Made by a program: the position numbers and the translations under genes. Positions 24,760 through 34,584 of a stretch of 64,000 nt of DNA are shown here, piece after piece. The stretch spans positions 1,514,501 to 1,578,500 of the forward strand of contig NZ_CP106869.1 in assembly GCF_025665335.1 (NCBI RefSeq), written 5' to 3'. The first letter of the stretch is position 1, and every line of letters begins with the position of its first letter. The notes under the pieces were generated by a model. The model did no database searches and was not told the DNA's origin. It saw nothing but the letters and a program-made list of their open reading frames with translations. Source of the DNA: Xanthomonas sp. AM6 (lineage in GTDB: Bacteria > Pseudomonadota > Gammaproteobacteria > Xanthomonadales > Xanthomonadaceae).

Positions 24760-25707
24760 ATGACTGACCCGCAACTCGATTCGAACGGGCGCCTGCGCCA
24801 CCTGCTGACCCTGGAAGGCCTGCCGCGCGCGACCCTGCTGCAACTGCTGGACCGCGCCGGGCAGATCCGCGACGCGGCGGTGGGCCGGGTCGGCAAGCGC
24901 AATGTGCTGGCCGGCACCGCGGTGTGCACGCTGTTCTTCGAGCCGTCCACGCGCACCCGCAGCTCGTTCCAGCTGGCCGCGCAGCGGCTCGGCGCGGACG
25001 TGCTGAACTTCGACGCCTCGACCTCGTCCACGCGCAAGGGCGAGACCGCGCGCGACACGCTGAAGAACCTGGAGGCGATGGGCGTGCGCGGCTTCGTCGT
25101 GCGCCATCCCGAGGACGGCGCGGTCGAGCGCCTGGCCGAGGCGGCGGGCGAGGGCACCGCGCTGATCAACGCCGGCGACGGCCGCAGCGCGCATCCGACC
25201 CAGGGCCTGCTCGACATGCTGACCCTGCGCCATGCCAAGGGCGGCGATTTCTCCAAGCTCAAGCTGGTCATCGTCGGCGACGTCAAGCATTCGCGCGTGG
25301 CGCGCTCGGACCTGCACGCGCTGCGCACGCTCGGCGCCGGCGAGGTGCGCGTGTGCGGCCCGCGGGCGCTGCTGCCCGACGACGGCACCCTGGACGGCTG
25401 CGTGGTCGGCGACGACTTCGACGCCATGCTCGAGGGCGTGGACGCGGTGATGATGCTGCGCCTGCAGCGCGAGCGCATGGAGGAAGGCCTGGTTTCCTCG
25501 CTGGAGGGCTACCACGCGCAGTACGGTCTCACCGCCGAACGCCTGCGCCGCGCCGCGCCCGGCGCGGTGGTGCTGCATCCGGGCCCGATCAACCGCGGCG
25601 TGGAGATCACCGACGAGGTCGCCGACGGCGCACAGTCGTGCATCCTGCGCCAGGTCGCCAACGGCGTGGCGGTGCGCATGGCGGTGCTGGAGACGTTGCT
25701 CGGCTGA
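24760..25707 (+). CDS. pyrB: Aspartate carbamoyltransferase catalytic chain
   Basis: A 315-residue cytoplasmic enzyme joining carbamoyl phosphate and aspartate in pyrimidine synthesis. Motifs: carbamoyl-phosphate loop FFEPSTRTRSSFQLA, the STRKGETARDT 80s loop, HPTQGLLDMLT, and HPGPINRGVEI near the end. Length matches single-domain PyrB. No regulatory pyrI and no dihydroorotase-like pyrC' follows it here. Confidence 0.96.
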   Translation: MTDPQLDSNGRLRHLLTLEGLPRATLLQLLDRAGQIRDAAVGRVGKRNVLAGTAVCTLFFEPSTRTRSSFQLAAQRLGADVLNFDASTSSTRKGETARDTLKNLEAMGVRGFVVRHPEDGAVERLAEAAGEGTALINAGDGRSAHPTQGLLDMLTLRHAKGGDFSKLKLVIVGDVKHSRVARSDLHALRTLGAGEVRVCGPRALLPDDGTLDGCVVGDDFDAMLEGVDAVMMLRLQRERMEEGLVSSLEGYHAQYGLTAERLRRAAPGAVVLHPGPINRGVEITDEVADGAQSCILRQVANGVAVRMAVLETLLG

Positions 25708-26043
25708 GTGCCGCCGGCGCGCAGCGAAGGGCGTGCCGGCATCCTCGCTGTCCGCAAATGGGGCGGCTGGACTGGCTGTTGCCGGCAGCCGTTCGCCGCA
25801 CGTGGTCGCGCGGCTGCGCGCGATAGGCCCATCCATGGCGAAGGTGCACGCGGTGTTCGCTGCGACCGGCAAGCGGCCCCGTTCGCGCGCGTGACGGTTT
25901 CCGCGCGCGGCGTCGGTGGCAGCGCGCTGCCCGCCGCAGGCCGCGGGGCGGAGCGTCGCTGCGCGGCACCGCCGGCATGCGGCGCAACGCGTGCCGGCAG
26001 CGCGGTACGCCATCGCTCTTGCCGGGCAGTCGCCCGGCCTGCC
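25708..26043. other. Convergent intergenic region between pyrB and the autotransporter
   Basis: No gene is supported in these 336 bases. A small perfect hairpin (GCCGGGC, loop AGTC, GCCCGGC; 26021-26038) lies just beyond the autotransporter stop, without a T tract. The rest shows no repeats or promoters. Confidence 0.4.
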
Positions 26044-29000
26044 TTACCAGGTCGCGCTCAAACCCAGCGCCAGCGCGTTGTCGTGCAGTCCGCTGGCGTG
26101 CAGCGCGCGATAATCCAGGGACGCCTCCCATGCATCGCCGACCTGCGCGGCCAGGCGCAGGCTGCCGGTCGCCTGGTTGCGGCCGGTGTCGGCGCCGCCG
26201 AGCGCGAACCGGGTGCCGTCCTGGGACGTGGCCAGCACCTCGGGCGACGGATCGCGCATGTCGTGGCGATAGTCCAGGTCCAGCGAGGCGACGTAGCGTA
26301 CGCGACCGCTTCCGAAAGCGCGGTCGGCGGACACGCCGAGATACGGTTGCAGCGCCACATGGCTGTCGCGTGCGACGCGCAGGGCGAACGCCGGCGCGAG
26401 CGGATCGGCACTGGCCACGGTCTCGTCGAACGCGTCCAGGCGCTGGTGCTGGTAGAACACGCCGATGCGCGGGCTGAACGCGCCGCGCTCGGTCGGCAAC
26501 GGCCAGCGCAGTTGCACTGCCGCCGACAGGGTGCGCCCATCCGGACGCGCCACCGCCTCGCCCAGCCCGGTCGCACGGCGCAGCCGGTAGCGGTCCTGCG
26601 CCGCGTCGGCGGAAGCTGAGAGCATCAGCGCGCCCAGCGGCGCGGCGGCGTAGAGGCCCGCGTGCGCGCGGTGCGTGCGGCCATGGCCATGGCTCGGATC
26701 GTCGCTGTCGAGCCGCTCGCTGCCGGCGGCGATGCCGATGCGCACCGTGTCCCACGTGCGGCCGGCGCCGGCCTGCACGCTGCGGCTGTCCGAATGCAGG
26801 CCATCGCCGCCGTCCAGCGCCAGCGCCGCGCCGCCGATCCGCACCCAGGCATCGCCCCGGCAGGCCAGTTCGCGCGGCCGGGCCGCGGCGGCGACGTCGC
26901 AGCCATCGCCGGCGGCGTCGAGCATGGTCCCCAGCGCGCGCCGCGAGGCGATGCCGCCGGCGCGCATCACGTTCGCGAACAGGCTGCCGTCCAGCGGCGC
27001 CACCCTGGTCGGTCCCGTGGGCGGAGAGGTCGGCGGCACGGTGGGAGGAACGGTGGGTGGGACCGTCGGCGGCGAGGTGGCCGCCGCCAGGACCAGGCCG
27101 ACGCCGTCGGCGGCGTATTCCACGCGCGAGGTGAGGGTGCCGGGCAGGTTGCCGTTGCTCTCGACCCGGTCGAAGCTGCCGCTGACGCTGCCGGCCTGCA
27201 GCAGGCTGAAACGGCTGCTGGCATAGGTGCCCGGCGCGTACAGCACGCTGAGCGTGCCGGCCAGGTTGGCCTGCCCGAGTACCACCAGTTGCGAGGCGGC
27301 CGTCGGGGTCACGTCGATGCGCAGCACGCCGTCGGCCTGCTGCGTGTAGTCGCCTTCGATCGTCAGCACGCCGATCGACGCGCCCGGCCACACCAGGCCG
27401 CGGCTGACGACGCTGCCGCCGATCGTGCCGTGGCCGCGCAGCGCGCCGGCGCCGGCGATGGCGACGTCGCCGGCCAGGCGCGCGCTGGCGTGCAGCGCGT
27501 CGCCGATCTCCAGCATGCCTTGCTGCACCTGGGTGGGACCGCCGAAGGTGTTCGCGCCGTTGAGGATCAGGGTGCCGTCGCCGGTCTTGGCGAAGCCGCC
27601 CGTGCCCGAGAGCGTGCCGTCCAGCGTCACCGCATTGCCGTTGGTGTCGAGGCTGCCGCCGCCGCTGCCGAGCACGATCGCGCGCGCCGCGTCGAAGGCC
27701 GCGATCGCGCGCAGCGTGCCGCCGTCCAGGGTCAGCACGCCGCTGCCGTCGCCCAGGCTGGCATCGCTGGCGATCGACAGCGTGCCCTGGCGCACGGTCC
27801 ATGCCGTCAGCGCCTGGGTGGTGCCGGTCAGGGTCCAGTCGCTGGCGCCGGTCTTGTCGAACCCGGCGAAGCCCTGGAACTGTGCCGTGCCGCCGGCCGC
27901 GCCGATCTGGCCGACGTCGAAGCGGTTGCCGCCGCTGGCGCTGGCATCGCCGCCCAGGGAAAGCGTATCCCCGTTCTGGCTGCCGCTGCGGCTGACCACC
28001 AGGCCGTCGAACGTGGCGCCGGCTTCCACGCGCACGGTGTTGCCGCCGCCGTCGAGGTCGAGCGCATGGCCCTGGGTGCCGTTGCCGTCGATGCCGCTGC
28101 CGCCGGCGCCGCCGGCGATGCGTCCGGCGTTGACGATGAGGCTGTTGCCGGTCGCGACCACGCCATGGCCGCCGCTGCCACCGCTGCCATCGAGCGTCGC
28201 GGCGCCGCCGCTGCCGCCGACGATGGCGCCGGTGTTGCGCAGCGTCGCCTGGACCAGGGTCGCGCCGGCGCCGCCGCGGCCGCCCGCGCCGCCGGCCACG
28301 GCATTGGCGGCGCCGCCGTCGCCACCGATCAGCTCGCCGCTGTTGGCCAGATCGCCGCCGCCCAGCAGCGCGGCATCGCCGCCGGCCGCACCGGCCGCCG
28401 CGCTCGCGCCGCCGTCGCTTCCGCCGGCGCCGCCGAGGATGCGCCCGGCATTGGCGGTAGACGATTGCGTCAGCTGCAACGCGACGCCACCGGCCGCGGC
28501 GCCGCCGGTGCCGTTGCCGCCCACGATCAGGCCGCCGAGCGCGTTGTGCACGCTGATCGCAGTGCCGGCGAGCGCGCGGCCGACGTTGGAAGCGCCGCTG
28601 GCGGCGATGGTGCCCGCATTCTCGATGGTCACGCCGTTGACGGCATGGATCGCGTCGCGGCTCAGGAAAGCCAGGTTGGCGCTGCCGCCGTCGTCGCCGC
28701 GGATGACGGCACCGGCGCGGTTGTCGATCAGTACGTTGCCGCTGGCCTGCACGCCGATGCCGCCGATGTCGCCGCTGCCCGGCGCGCCGCCGTAGCCGCC
28801 TTCGATCAGGCCGCCGCCGAGGTTGGTCAACACCGAGCGGGTGCTGCCGCTGTTGCCAATGTCCACGCCGGTGCCGCCTTGGCCGCCGCCGCCGTTGATG
28901 CCGCCGCGCCCGCCGCGGATGGTGCCGCTGTTGCTGATGACGGCCGCCGTGCCTGCCTGCAGGCCGATGCCGCCGATCCCGTAGTTCTGCACGCCGCTGG

Positions 29001-31224
29001 CGTAGCCGCCATGCCCGCCGACGATGCTGCCGGCGTTGTCGATCGTGGCCACGCCGCTGCCGTTGGTCACGCGCACCGCTGTGCCGCCGACGCCGGTCGT
29101 GCCCAGCGTGCTGTAGCCGCCGGTGAGCGTTCCCTGCGCGGTCACCTGCAGGGCGCCGGCGCCTTGCACGCTCGCCGCGGTACCGCCGAGGGCGCCGTTG
29201 GTGTCCAGGCCGGCGATGGCGCCGTCGACGGTGAACGCGCCCGCACCGGTCTGCCAGTTCACTCCGGTCGAGGTGCCGGTGTAGCGGAGCGCACCGCTTC
29301 CGTCCAGCGCGAGCGTGCTGCCGTTGCCGCTCACGGCGCTGCCGACGACGGCAGCGAATGCGCCGTTGCGGAGCATCGCTGTCCCCTGCACCGACAGGCC
29401 GTGCTCCAGGTTCACGTCGGCCGCCGCGAACGCCAGTGCGGCGCCGTTCTGCAGCGTGACGGTGGACGCCGCGGCGCCCAGGTTGGCGTCGGCGGCGATC
29501 GCGAGCGTGCCCTGTTCGACCGTCCACGGCGTGGTGGCCGCGGTGGTGCCGGACAGGGTCCACATGCCGCTGCCGGACTTGGCGAATTGCTGGAACGCCA
29601 CGTAGCGCACGGCGCCGTCGTAGCTGCCGGCCGCGGCCACGATGCGCGAGACGTCGAACGTGCCGTCGTCGGCGCCGCCCAGCGCCAGCGTCGCGCCGGT
29701 GCCGGCGTTCACCACGTTGCCGACGAAGCTGTAGCCCGCTTGCAGGGTCACCCGGTTGTTGCTGCCATACAGTTCCACCGCATTGGCCTGCGCGCCGGAT
29801 CCGCCGTTGGCCCGGCCGCCGGCGATGCTGCCGGCATTGACCAGCGTGGCGGCGCCGTCGCTGCGCACCCCGACCCCGCCGGCCCCGCCGGCGCCGGCAC
29901 TGCCCGGAGTGAAACCCGGGGAATCGGTCGTGCCGCCGTTGCCGCCGATGCCGCCATTGCCGCCGACGATGCTGCCCGTGTTCACCAGCGACGCTGCGGT
30001 GCTGCTGTTGCCGAACAGGCGCGCGCCCGCGCCGCCGATGCCACCCGTACCGCCGGTGCCGCCGTTGCCGTAATAGCCCTGGACGCCGGTGCCGCCGTAG
30101 CCGCCGCGTCCGCCACGCAACGTGCCTGCATTGCTCAATTGGCTCTGGCTGACCAAGGCCCCAGTGCCGCCGTAGCCGCCGGTGCCGCCGCCGTCGATGG
30201 GCGGCTGCATGTATCCCATCCTCCCGCCGTCGCCGCCCGTGCCGCCTCGGCCGCCGCTGATGGTGCCGACGTTGCTCGCCGTGGCCCGCAGCATGTTCAT
30301 CCCCGACCCGCCGCTGCCGCCGATGCCGCCGGCGCCGGCGATGGCGTAGCCGCCGGAATTGGCGGTGTAGCTGCCGCCAACGCCACCATTGCCGCCGTTG
30401 CCGCCAGCGATGCTGCCGAGGTTGCCCAGGTCGCCGTCCTGGAGCAGCAGCCCGCCGCCGCCGCTGGCGCCGGCGCCGCCGCCGGTGGCGTAATGACCAG
30501 GGCCGCCGTCACCACCGGCGCCGCCAGCGCCGCCGAACCCACCGCGCAACGACGTACCGGCGCCCACGCTCAAGGACGTGTTGGTGGACCCGAACACTGC
30601 GTAGCTGCCGCCACTGGCGTTGCCGCCGGTCTGGCCCGGCGCCGTTGCATCGGCGCCACCTGCGCCGTCGATGCCAAACAAGGCCATCGCCCCGCTGCCG
30701 TTGCCCAGCGCGAGCGTGCCGGCCGTCGCCACGATGCTTTGCGTGAACTGGCTGCCGTTGCCGCTGAAGGTGACCGTATGGGCGCTGGACCCGACGACGC
30801 GCAACTGCTGGGTCGCACTGACGATGCCCAGGATCACCAGGTCGTTGCTGGTGCGCAGTTCGATCCCCTGGTGCACCGGCAGGAGGGCGCCCGCGGCGAT
30901 TTCGGTGACGCCCGGATCGACGATGATTCTGGGCGAGCTGTTGTCCTGATTGGCCTGCTGCAAGGCGTCGTACAGGCTGCCCGGTCCGCTGGCGTTGCCG
31001 TTGGTCACGGTATAGGTCGCCGCGTCCGCGTTCGGGCAGGCCAGGGCGGCCAGGCACAGCGGCGGCAGGCACAAGGCGCGCAGGATGCCGCGGCTCAAGG
31101 GCGCGTGCCGAAGCGCGCGTGCGGCGCGCGACGCGCCCGCGGCCTGCGGCGCGGCAACCAGTTCCGAAGCGACCTGGTACGCACACAGCGCCCGGTTCCA
31201 TACCAAGCGATAGATACGGTTCAC
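26044..31224 (-). CDS. Large ESPR-type autotransporter (type Va secretion), adhesin-like
   Basis: A 1726-residue outer-membrane autotransporter. The start NRIYRLVWNRALCAYQVASE is an extended signal peptide region; cleavage is likely after ALACPNADA. The passenger is rich in GG-x-GG tracts (roughly residues 195-510 and 710-1055) and carries two copies of a module ending in GTLxIAxDAxLG (about 520-580 and 1100-1157). A PATR-type beta-helix repeat (KTGDGTLILNGANTFGG) is near 1211. A Pro/Thr linker (PPTVPPTVPPT) at about 1385 leads to a C-terminal beta-barrel ending in LGLSATW. GTG is used as start with GGGAGAGGG upstream. Adhesion or aggregation is inferred from family. Confidence 0.88.
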   Translation of the reverse strand: MNRIYRLVWNRALCAYQVASELVAAPQAAGASRAARALRHAPLSRGILRALCLPPLCLAALACPNADAATYTVTNGNASGPGSLYDALQQANQDNSSPRIIVDPGVTEIAAGALLPVHQGIELRTSNDLVILGIVSATQQLRVVGSSAHTVTFSGNGSQFTQSIVATAGTLALGNGSGAMALFGIDGAGGADATAPGQTGGNASGGSYAVFGSTNTSLSVGAGTSLRGGFGGAGGAGGDGGPGHYATGGGAGASGGGGLLLQDGDLGNLGSIAGGNGGNGGVGGSYTANSGGYAIAGAGGIGGSGGSGMNMLRATASNVGTISGGRGGTGGDGGRMGYMQPPIDGGGTGGYGGTGALVSQSQLSNAGTLRGGRGGYGGTGVQGYYGNGGTGGTGGIGGAGARLFGNSSTAASLVNTGSIVGGNGGIGGNGGTTDSPGFTPGSAGAGGAGGVGVRSDGAATLVNAGSIAGGRANGGSGAQANAVELYGSNNRVTLQAGYSFVGNVVNAGTGATLALGGADDGTFDVSRIVAAAGSYDGAVRYVAFQQFAKSGSGMWTLSGTTAATTPWTVEQGTLAIAADANLGAAASTVTLQNGAALAFAAADVNLEHGLSVQGTAMLRNGAFAAVVGSAVSGNGSTLALDGSGALRYTGTSTGVNWQTGAGAFTVDGAIAGLDTNGALGGTAASVQGAGALQVTAQGTLTGGYSTLGTTGVGGTAVRVTNGSGVATIDNAGSIVGGHGGYASGVQNYGIGGIGLQAGTAAVISNSGTIRGGRGGINGGGGQGGTGVDIGNSGSTRSVLTNLGGGLIEGGYGGAPGSGDIGGIGVQASGNVLIDNRAGAVIRGDDGGSANLAFLSRDAIHAVNGVTIENAGTIAASGASNVGRALAGTAISVHNALGGLIVGGNGTGGAAAGGVALQLTQSSTANAGRILGGAGGSDGGASAAAGAAGGDAALLGGGDLANSGELIGGDGGAANAVAGGAGGRGGAGATLVQATLRNTGAIVGGSGGAATLDGSGGSGGHGVVATGNSLIVNAGRIAGGAGGSGIDGNGTQGHALDLDGGGNTVRVEAGATFDGLVVSRSGSQNGDTLSLGGDASASGGNRFDVGQIGAAGGTAQFQGFAGFDKTGASDWTLTGTTQALTAWTVRQGTLSIASDASLGDGSGVLTLDGGTLRAIAAFDAARAIVLGSGGGSLDTNGNAVTLDGTLSGTGGFAKTGDGTLILNGANTFGGPTQVQQGMLEIGDALHASARLAGDVAIAGAGALRGHGTIGGSVVSRGLVWPGASIGVLTIEGDYTQQADGVLRIDVTPTAASQLVVLGQANLAGTLSVLYAPGTYASSRFSLLQAGSVSGSFDRVESNGNLPGTLTSRVEYAADGVGLVLAAATSPPTVPPTVPPTVPPTSPPTGPTRVAPLDGSLFANVMRAGGIASRRALGTMLDAAGDGCDVAAAARPRELACRGDAWVRIGGAALALDGGDGLHSDSRSVQAGAGRTWDTVRIGIAAGSERLDSDDPSHGHGRTHRAHAGLYAAAPLGALMLSASADAAQDRYRLRRATGLGEAVARPDGRTLSAAVQLRWPLPTERGAFSPRIGVFYQHQRLDAFDETVASADPLAPAFALRVARDSHVALQPYLGVSADRAFGSGRVRYVASLDLDYRHDMRDPSPEVLATSQDGTRFALGGADTGRNQATGSLRLAAQVGDAWEASLDYRALHASGLHDNALALGLSATW

Positions 31225-31491
31225 GTGTTCCCTCTCCCCGATGGTGCCATCCGACTCCCCAGCCGGTATGGGCGCTGCGCGCGCGGTGCATGCCGGACGG
31301 CCGACCACTGCGCGGATCATAAATAGCGCCGGGCGCGTGCGCCAGTGCATGGGCGCGCCGCGGCAAGCGCGGAAGCGCACGCGGGTCATGCAGCGGCGGG
31401 GCGCTTGAAGACGTACCCTTGCGCTGCCGACAATCGCTGTCCGGCCGCTGCCTGCCGGCACGCCACCGCCTCCGGGTTCCAGGATTCGCCG
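31225..31491. other. Divergent region between autotransporter and sulfotransferase
   Basis: No gene is supported. It should contain both promoters, but no clear -35/-10 pair was recognised. The autotransporter's reading frame stays open far upstream on the minus strand to 32283, opposite the sulfotransferase; this is attributed to high GC. Confidence 0.4.
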
Positions 31492-32301
31492 ATGCCACGC
31501 TTCCATTTCATTTCCGGATTGCCGCGCGCAGGTTCCACCCTGCTGTCGGCCCTGTTGCGGCAGAACCCGCGTTTCCAGGCTGGCATGTCCAGCCCGCTGG
31601 CCGGGATGTTCGGCGCGCTGCTGGCGGAGATGAGCGAACGCAACGAGTTCTCGGTGTTCATCGACGACCCGGCGCGGCAGCGCGTGTTGCGCGGCCTGTT
31701 CGACAGCTTCTATGCCGAACGGCCCGCCGAGGTGGTGTTCGACAGCAACCGCACCTGGTGCGCACGGATGCCGGCACTGCGCGCGCTGTTCCCGGACAGC
31801 CGGGTGATCGCCTGCGTGCGCGAGCTGCCGTGGATCATCGACAGCATCGAGTGCCTGGTGCGGCGCAACGCCTTCAGCCCGTCGTCGATCTTCCAGTACG
31901 CGCCGGGCGGCACCGTCTACACCCGCGCCAACGGCCTGGCCGCCAGCGACGGCATGGTCGGCTATGCCTACGACGCGCTCAAGGAAGCGTTCTATGGCGA
32001 GGACGCCGCGCGCCTGCTGCTGGTGCGCTACGAATCGCTGAGCGCCGACCCGGAACGCACGCTTGCGGCGATCTACGATTTCCTCGGCGAGCCTGCTTAC
32101 CGCCACGACTTCGCGCGCGTCGAATACGACGCGCGCGAGTTCGATCGCCGCGCGGGCACGCCGGGCCTGCACGACGTGCGCGCCAGGGTCGAACCGGTCG
32201 CACGCGCCACCATCCTGCCGCCGGACCTGTTCGCGCGCTTCGAGCACGATGCCTTCTGGAATCGCCCGGAACTGAACCGGCACGGGGTGCGCGTGGTGTG
32301 A
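31492..32301 (+). CDS. Sulfotransferase family protein
   Basis: A 269-residue cytoplasmic enzyme of the PAPS-dependent sulfotransferase fold. The 5'-phosphosulfate loop is FISGLPRAGSTLLSALLRQNP at the N-terminus. The 3'-phosphate region appears as SRVIACVRELPWIIDS and the later VRYESLSADPERTLAAIYDFLGEP. It would move a sulfuryl group from PAPS to an acceptor that cannot be named here. The ATG at MPRFHF was chosen because it begins exactly at the fold. It is divergent from the autotransporter; a functional link is not established. Confidence 0.82.
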   Translation: MPRFHFISGLPRAGSTLLSALLRQNPRFQAGMSSPLAGMFGALLAEMSERNEFSVFIDDPARQRVLRGLFDSFYAERPAEVVFDSNRTWCARMPALRALFPDSRVIACVRELPWIIDSIECLVRRNAFSPSSIFQYAPGGTVYTRANGLAASDGMVGYAYDALKEAFYGEDAARLLLVRYESLSADPERTLAAIYDFLGEPAYRHDFARVEYDAREFDRRAGTPGLHDVRARVEPVARATILPPDLFARFEHDAFWNRPELNRHGVRVV

Positions 32302-32435
32302 TCGGCGCCGAGGCGACGCGCGCGGCGGTGGCCTTCGCGCAGGTGCGACCGGCGCCGCGCGAGGGTGCCTGCCGGCACATCCGCATCGCCACGATTCGGC
32401 CTACCATCGGCGGCGATCCCCCCACGGACGCCTCC

Positions 32436-34472
32436 ATGATTCCTGTCCTGCGCCGCGCCGGTTTCGCCGCGGCTTGCGCTTCGCTCCTCGTCCTCGCCCA
32501 GGCCCGCGCCGCCGCGCCGGCCACCGCCGCGCCGGCCACCGCCGCGCCGGCCACCGCCGCGCCCGCCGCCGCCAGCGGCTACGACCCGCTGGCCCTGTTC
32601 GCCCCGCTGCAACTGCCGCAGCCGGCCACCGCCTATCGCAGCGGCGGCGGCGTGCCCGGGCCGCTGTACTGGCAGAACCGCGCCGACTACGACCTGCACG
32701 CCACGATCGATCCGGCCACGCGCACGCTCGGCGGCCAGGAAACCATCACCTACAGCAACCGCAGCCCGGACACGCTGGACGTGCTGTGGCTGCAGCTGGA
32801 CCAGAACATCTACCGCGCCGACGCGCGCGCCCGCAGCATGCGTGCCGGGCAGCCGGATCGCCCGTCGCCGGCCACCGACGGCTACCGCATCGCCAAGGTG
32901 GACGTGGAGCAGGACGGCAAGCGCATGCCGGCCACGTTCCTGGTCGACGACACGCGCATGCGCGTGGACCTGCCGCAGCCGCTGGCCGGCGGCGGCAAGA
33001 CGCTGAAGCTGCACATCGACTACGCCTACACGGTGCCCGGCACCTGGGGCGGACGCACCGCGATCACCGCGACCGGCGACGGCGACATCTACGAGATCGC
33101 GCAGTGGTATCCGCGCATGGCGGTGTACGACGACCAGCGCGGCTGGGACACGCAGCCCTACCTGGGCGCGGAGTTCTATCTGGAATACGGCGATTTCGAT
33201 TATGCGGTGACGGTGCCGTGGAACTACCTGGTCGCCGGTTCCGGCGAACTGGCGAATCCGGCGCAGGTGCTGACCGCCACGCAGCGCCAGCGCCTGGCCC
33301 AGGCCGCGGCCAGCGACCGCACCGTGGCGATCCGCAGCGCCGCCGAGATCGGCGATGCGGCCAGCCGGCCGACCGCCAGCGGCACCCAGACCTGGCGCTT
33401 CCACATGGCGCACACCCGCGACGTGGCCTTCGCCGCCTCGCCGGCGTTCGTCTGGGACGCCGCGCGGATCAACCTGCCGGAAGGCCGGCATGCGCTGGCG
33501 ATGTCGGTGTATCCGCGCGAAGGCGTCGGCGCCGACAAGTGGGACCGCTCCACCGAGTTCGTCAAGGCGGCGATCGAGCACTTCTCGCAGTGGTACCCGT
33601 ACCCGTGGCCGGTGGCGGTGAACCTCGGCGGCCACGGCGCCGGCATGGAATATCCGGGCATCGTGTTCGACGACATGCGCGATGGCGGCAAGGACCTGTT
33701 CTGGATCACCGCGCACGAACTGGGCCACGGCTGGTTCCCGATGATCGTCGGCTCCAACGAGCGCCGCGACGCGTTCATGGACGAAGGCTTCAACACCTTC
33801 ATCGACGTCTACGCCTCCGACGCGATCAACCACGGCGAGTTCGCGCCCAAGCGCGACAGCGAGTACGCGCCCAAGGGCGGCAATCCGGTCGACGAGATCC
33901 TGCCGCTGCTGGCCGACGCACGGGCGCCGACCCTGCTCGACCGCGCCGACGCCACCAGCGAGACCTACCGGCACCCGCTGACCTACTTCAAGGGCGCGCT
34001 GGGCCTGGTGCTGCTGCGCGAACAGATCCTCGGCCCGGCGCGCTTCGACCCCGCGTTCCGCAAGTACATCGCCACCTGGGCGTACAAGCATCCGACGCCG
34101 TCGGATTTCTTCCGGTTGATGGAGAGCGAGTCCGGCGAGGACCTGGCGTGGTGGTGGCGCGGCTGGTACCTCAACAACTGGCAACTGGACATGGGCGTGC
34201 GCGCGGCCCGCTATGTCGCGCACGACCCGGCCAAGGGCCTGCTGGTGACCTTGCAGAGCAGGCAGAAACTGGTGATGCCGGCGACGCTGCGTGTCGATTT
34301 CGCCGACGGCAGCCACCTCGACCAGCGCGTGCCGGTGGAAACCTGGCTGCAGCAGACCCAGCCGCAGATCCGCGTGCCGAGCACGCAGAAGGTGCTGCAC
34401 GTGACCCTGGACCCCGAGCACACACTGCCCGACGCCGATCGTCGCGACAACCGGATCGATGCGGTGAGCTGA
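32436..34472 (+). CDS. Exported M1 family zinc aminopeptidase
   Basis: A 678-residue metallopeptidase with a signal peptide (FAAACASLLVLAQARA) and an Ala/Pro/Thr repeat linker, so it acts in the periplasm or outside. The gluzincin site is HELGHGWFPM with the third zinc ligand Glu in DEGFNTF; GAGMEYPGIVF is the GxMEN-like exopeptidase motif and ETYRHPLTYFKG follows. M1 enzymes trim N-terminal residues from peptides. The C-terminal part has a YLNNWQLDMGV segment and a small beta domain. It appears to be a single-gene unit. Confidence 0.9.
   Translation: MIPVLRRAGFAAACASLLVLAQARAAAPATAAPATAAPATAAPAAASGYDPLALFAPLQLPQPATAYRSGGGVPGPLYWQNRADYDLHATIDPATRTLGGQETITYSNRSPDTLDVLWLQLDQNIYRADARARSMRAGQPDRPSPATDGYRIAKVDVEQDGKRMPATFLVDDTRMRVDLPQPLAGGGKTLKLHIDYAYTVPGTWGGRTAITATGDGDIYEIAQWYPRMAVYDDQRGWDTQPYLGAEFYLEYGDFDYAVTVPWNYLVAGSGELANPAQVLTATQRQRLAQAAASDRTVAIRSAAEIGDAASRPTASGTQTWRFHMAHTRDVAFAASPAFVWDAARINLPEGRHALAMSVYPREGVGADKWDRSTEFVKAAIEHFSQWYPYPWPVAVNLGGHGAGMEYPGIVFDDMRDGGKDLFWITAHELGHGWFPMIVGSNERRDAFMDEGFNTFIDVYASDAINHGEFAPKRDSEYAPKGGNPVDEILPLLADARAPTLLDRADATSETYRHPLTYFKGALGLVLLREQILGPARFDPAFRKYIATWAYKHPTPSDFFRLMESESGEDLAWWWRGWYLNNWQLDMGVRAARYVAHDPAKGLLVTLQSRQKLVMPATLRVDFADGSHLDQRVPVETWLQQTQPQIRVPSTQKVLHVTLDPEHTLPDADRRDNRIDAVS
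32511..32570. repeat. In-frame 15-base tandem repeat
   Basis: Three perfect copies of GCCGCGCCGGCCACC (32511-32555) plus a fourth imperfect copy, encoding APATA units just after the signal peptide of the M1 peptidase. The unit is a multiple of three, so copy-number change would alter linker length without frameshift. Confidence 0.8.
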
Positions 34473-34584
34473 GCCGCGCGGATCGTCGGCGCCTGGCGGC
34501 TGCGCGCCGCTTGCGCCGTGCCGCTGGCACGGCGATCGTGCCGCGCCGCACGCGCCCGTGCACCTACAAGCAGGGAGAAGGATC

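Noticed and set aside
27000-30700. GCCGCC-rich repeats resembling a satellite or CRISPR-like array.
   Set aside because: They are irregular glycine codon repeats in frame with the autotransporter; there are no constant repeat-spacer units.
26662-31326. A 1554-codon plus-strand open frame opposite the autotransporter.
   Set aside because: Ala/Val/Gly-rich antisense translation of the glycine-rich passenger, without domain features or a plausible start.
31225-32283. The autotransporter reading frame stays open upstream for about 350 codons opposite the sulfotransferase gene.
   Set aside because: The GTG at 31224 begins a clear ESPR signal preceded by a strong ribosome binding site; the extension reads as the shadow of the sulfotransferase in GC-rich DNA.
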